Source of the DNA: Synergistaceae bacterium
GTDB taxonomy: Bacteria; Synergistota; Synergistia; Synergistales; Synergistaceae
DNA length: 6,446 nt
Direction: 5' to 3'
Assembly (NCBI GenBank): GCA_031274465.1
Contig: JAISQC010000162.1
Span: 1 to 6,446, forward strand
The stretch's first letter is position 1. Every line of letters starts with the position of its first letter. Below the pieces are notes generated by a model. It saw only the letters and a list, made by a program, of their open reading frames with translations. It had not been told where the DNA came from and did no database searches. A program made the position numbers and the translations under genes. This document shows positions 5,941-6,446 of this stretch, piece by piece.

Positions 5941-6446
5941 CGGATGATTCTGTTTTCAAAGAAGCGATTATCGCTATCAAAGACGCCATCGTCCGCTCCC
6001 GTTATCAGGCGGCAACGCTTGTAAACAAAGAACTGTTGTCGCTTTATTACGGCGTCGGCAAATATGTTTCGGAGAACTCTCGTGACGGTTATTGGGGACA
6101 GGGAGCAATAAAGCGGATTTCCGAATCCTTGCAGCGGGAATTGCCGGGGCTGCGCGGATTTTCGGAATCGTCAATCAAACGTATGCGACAATTTTATGAA
6201 GAATGGCAGCCTATTTTTGGAAATCGCCCGACGCTATCGGGCGAATTGAGTGGGATGATAAATCGCCCGATGTCATCGGGCGAAATGGGTAAAGATGCAA
6301 ATCGTCCGTTGATAATGGGCGATTTACCGCCAATCATAGACTTGAATTTATTGTCAATTCAAGCCGCAGGTGTGAATATTCCGCAATTTTCCGATTATGA
6401 TTTTTTTCGGATTGGATTTTATCATCATTCAGAAATACTGGCAAAA
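5937..6446 (+). CDS. DUF1016 (YhcG-type) PDDEXK nuclease family protein, N-terminal part, cut by the window end
   Basis: 170 codons are open to the right edge. Residues 1-90 match the DUF1016 N-terminal (winged-helix-like) domain: LLSLYYGVGKYVSEN (about 34-48), GYWGQGAIKRISESLQRELP (about 51-70), GLRGFSESSIKRMRQFYEEW (about 71-90). The start of the next domain is seen in FFRIGFYHHSEILAK (about 156-170), like the xxHHxxIL element of the family. The PDDEXK nuclease domain should follow but lies outside the window, so catalytic residues cannot be checked. DUF1016 proteins often accompany type I restriction-modification genes or other defence genes. The start ATG overlaps the TGA of the upstream remnant (ATGA), with AGGAG (5922-5926) 10 nt upstream. 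Base composition is clearly more AT-rich than in the genes to the left, suggesting transfer. The linker carries a 13-residue tandem repeat, annotated separately. Confidence 0.85.
   Translation, partial: MTDDSVFKEAIIAIKDAIVRSRYQAATLVNKELLSLYYGVGKYVSENSRDGYWGQGAIKRISESLQRELPGLRGFSESSIKRMRQFYEEWQPIFGNRPTLSGELSGMINRPMSSGEMGKDANRPLIMGDLPPIIDLNLLSIQAAGVNIPQFSDYDFFRIGFYHHSEILAK
6222..6338 (+). repeat. three in-frame 39-nt tandem repeats, each with an inverted repeat
   Basis: Units start at 6222, 6261 and 6300, exactly 13 codons apart, and all begin with codons for Asn-Arg-Pro: NRPTLSGELSGMI, NRPMSSGEMGKDA, NRPLIMGDLPPII. At the DNA level units 1 and 2 each hold TCGCCCGA, a 5-nt loop, then TCGGGCGA (6224-6244 and 6263-6283), a perfect 8-nt-arm inverted repeat. 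Unit 3 has diverged arms (6299-6307 and 6317-6325) that still pair over 9 positions with one G-T pair. The array lies in the linker between the DUF1016 N-terminal domain and the expected nuclease domain. It may be a flexible spacer that changes length by slippage, or a set of sites on DNA or mRNA. Confidence 0.8.

Noticed and set aside
6222..6338. A short CRISPR-like array of three palindromic repeats
   Set aside because: The units are contiguous with no separate spacers, are degenerate, keep a 13-codon frame within a recognised gene, and unit 3 differs at many positions.

Overview
The window looks like a piece of a GC-rich, anaerobic bacterial chromosome joined on its right side to visibly AT-richer, probably acquired DNA. 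An anaerobe is suggested by a NrdG-like radical SAM activase with a CxxxCxxC iron-sulfur motif. The mix of a divergent YchF, a ROK kinase, a PepV-type dipeptidase and a PAS/GGDEF-like membrane protein would suit a lineage such as Synergistota or a GC-rich clostridial relative. That placement is an inference from gene content, not something the sequence proves.

Left block (1-2125, minus strand): a tight operon read right to left. It contains a divergent YchF/OLA1-type P-loop NTPase, a ROK-family sugar kinase 10 nt downstream whose ribosome binding site overlaps the ychF stop codon, and then the first 32 codons of an unidentified gene that leaves the window. A short AT-rich divergent promoter region (2126-2292) separates this operon from the next gene.

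Middle block (2293-5561): a plus-strand gene for a membrane-anchored PAS plus degenerate GGDEF-like protein converges, with a 3-nt gap, on a minus-strand pair. That pair is a dinuclear-zinc M20 dipeptidase (pepV) followed by a radical SAM activase-like protein. The pair has the best promoter in the window (TTGACA, 16 nt, CATAAT at 5534-5561).

Right block (about 5562-6446): composition drops toward AT. About 235 nt hold only a weak, startless reading frame. Next comes the 3' end of a plus-strand gene with no start codon (5797-5940), which overlaps by ATGA the start of a DUF1016 (YhcG-type) PDDEXK nuclease gene cut by the window end. DUF1016 genes commonly sit with type I restriction-modification or other defence genes, so this is probably the left edge of a defence island or its decayed remnant. 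The most unusual feature is in this gene: three in-frame 39-nt (13-codon) tandem repeats, each with an inverted repeat at the same phase, in the linker between the DUF1016 N-terminal domain and the expected nuclease domain.
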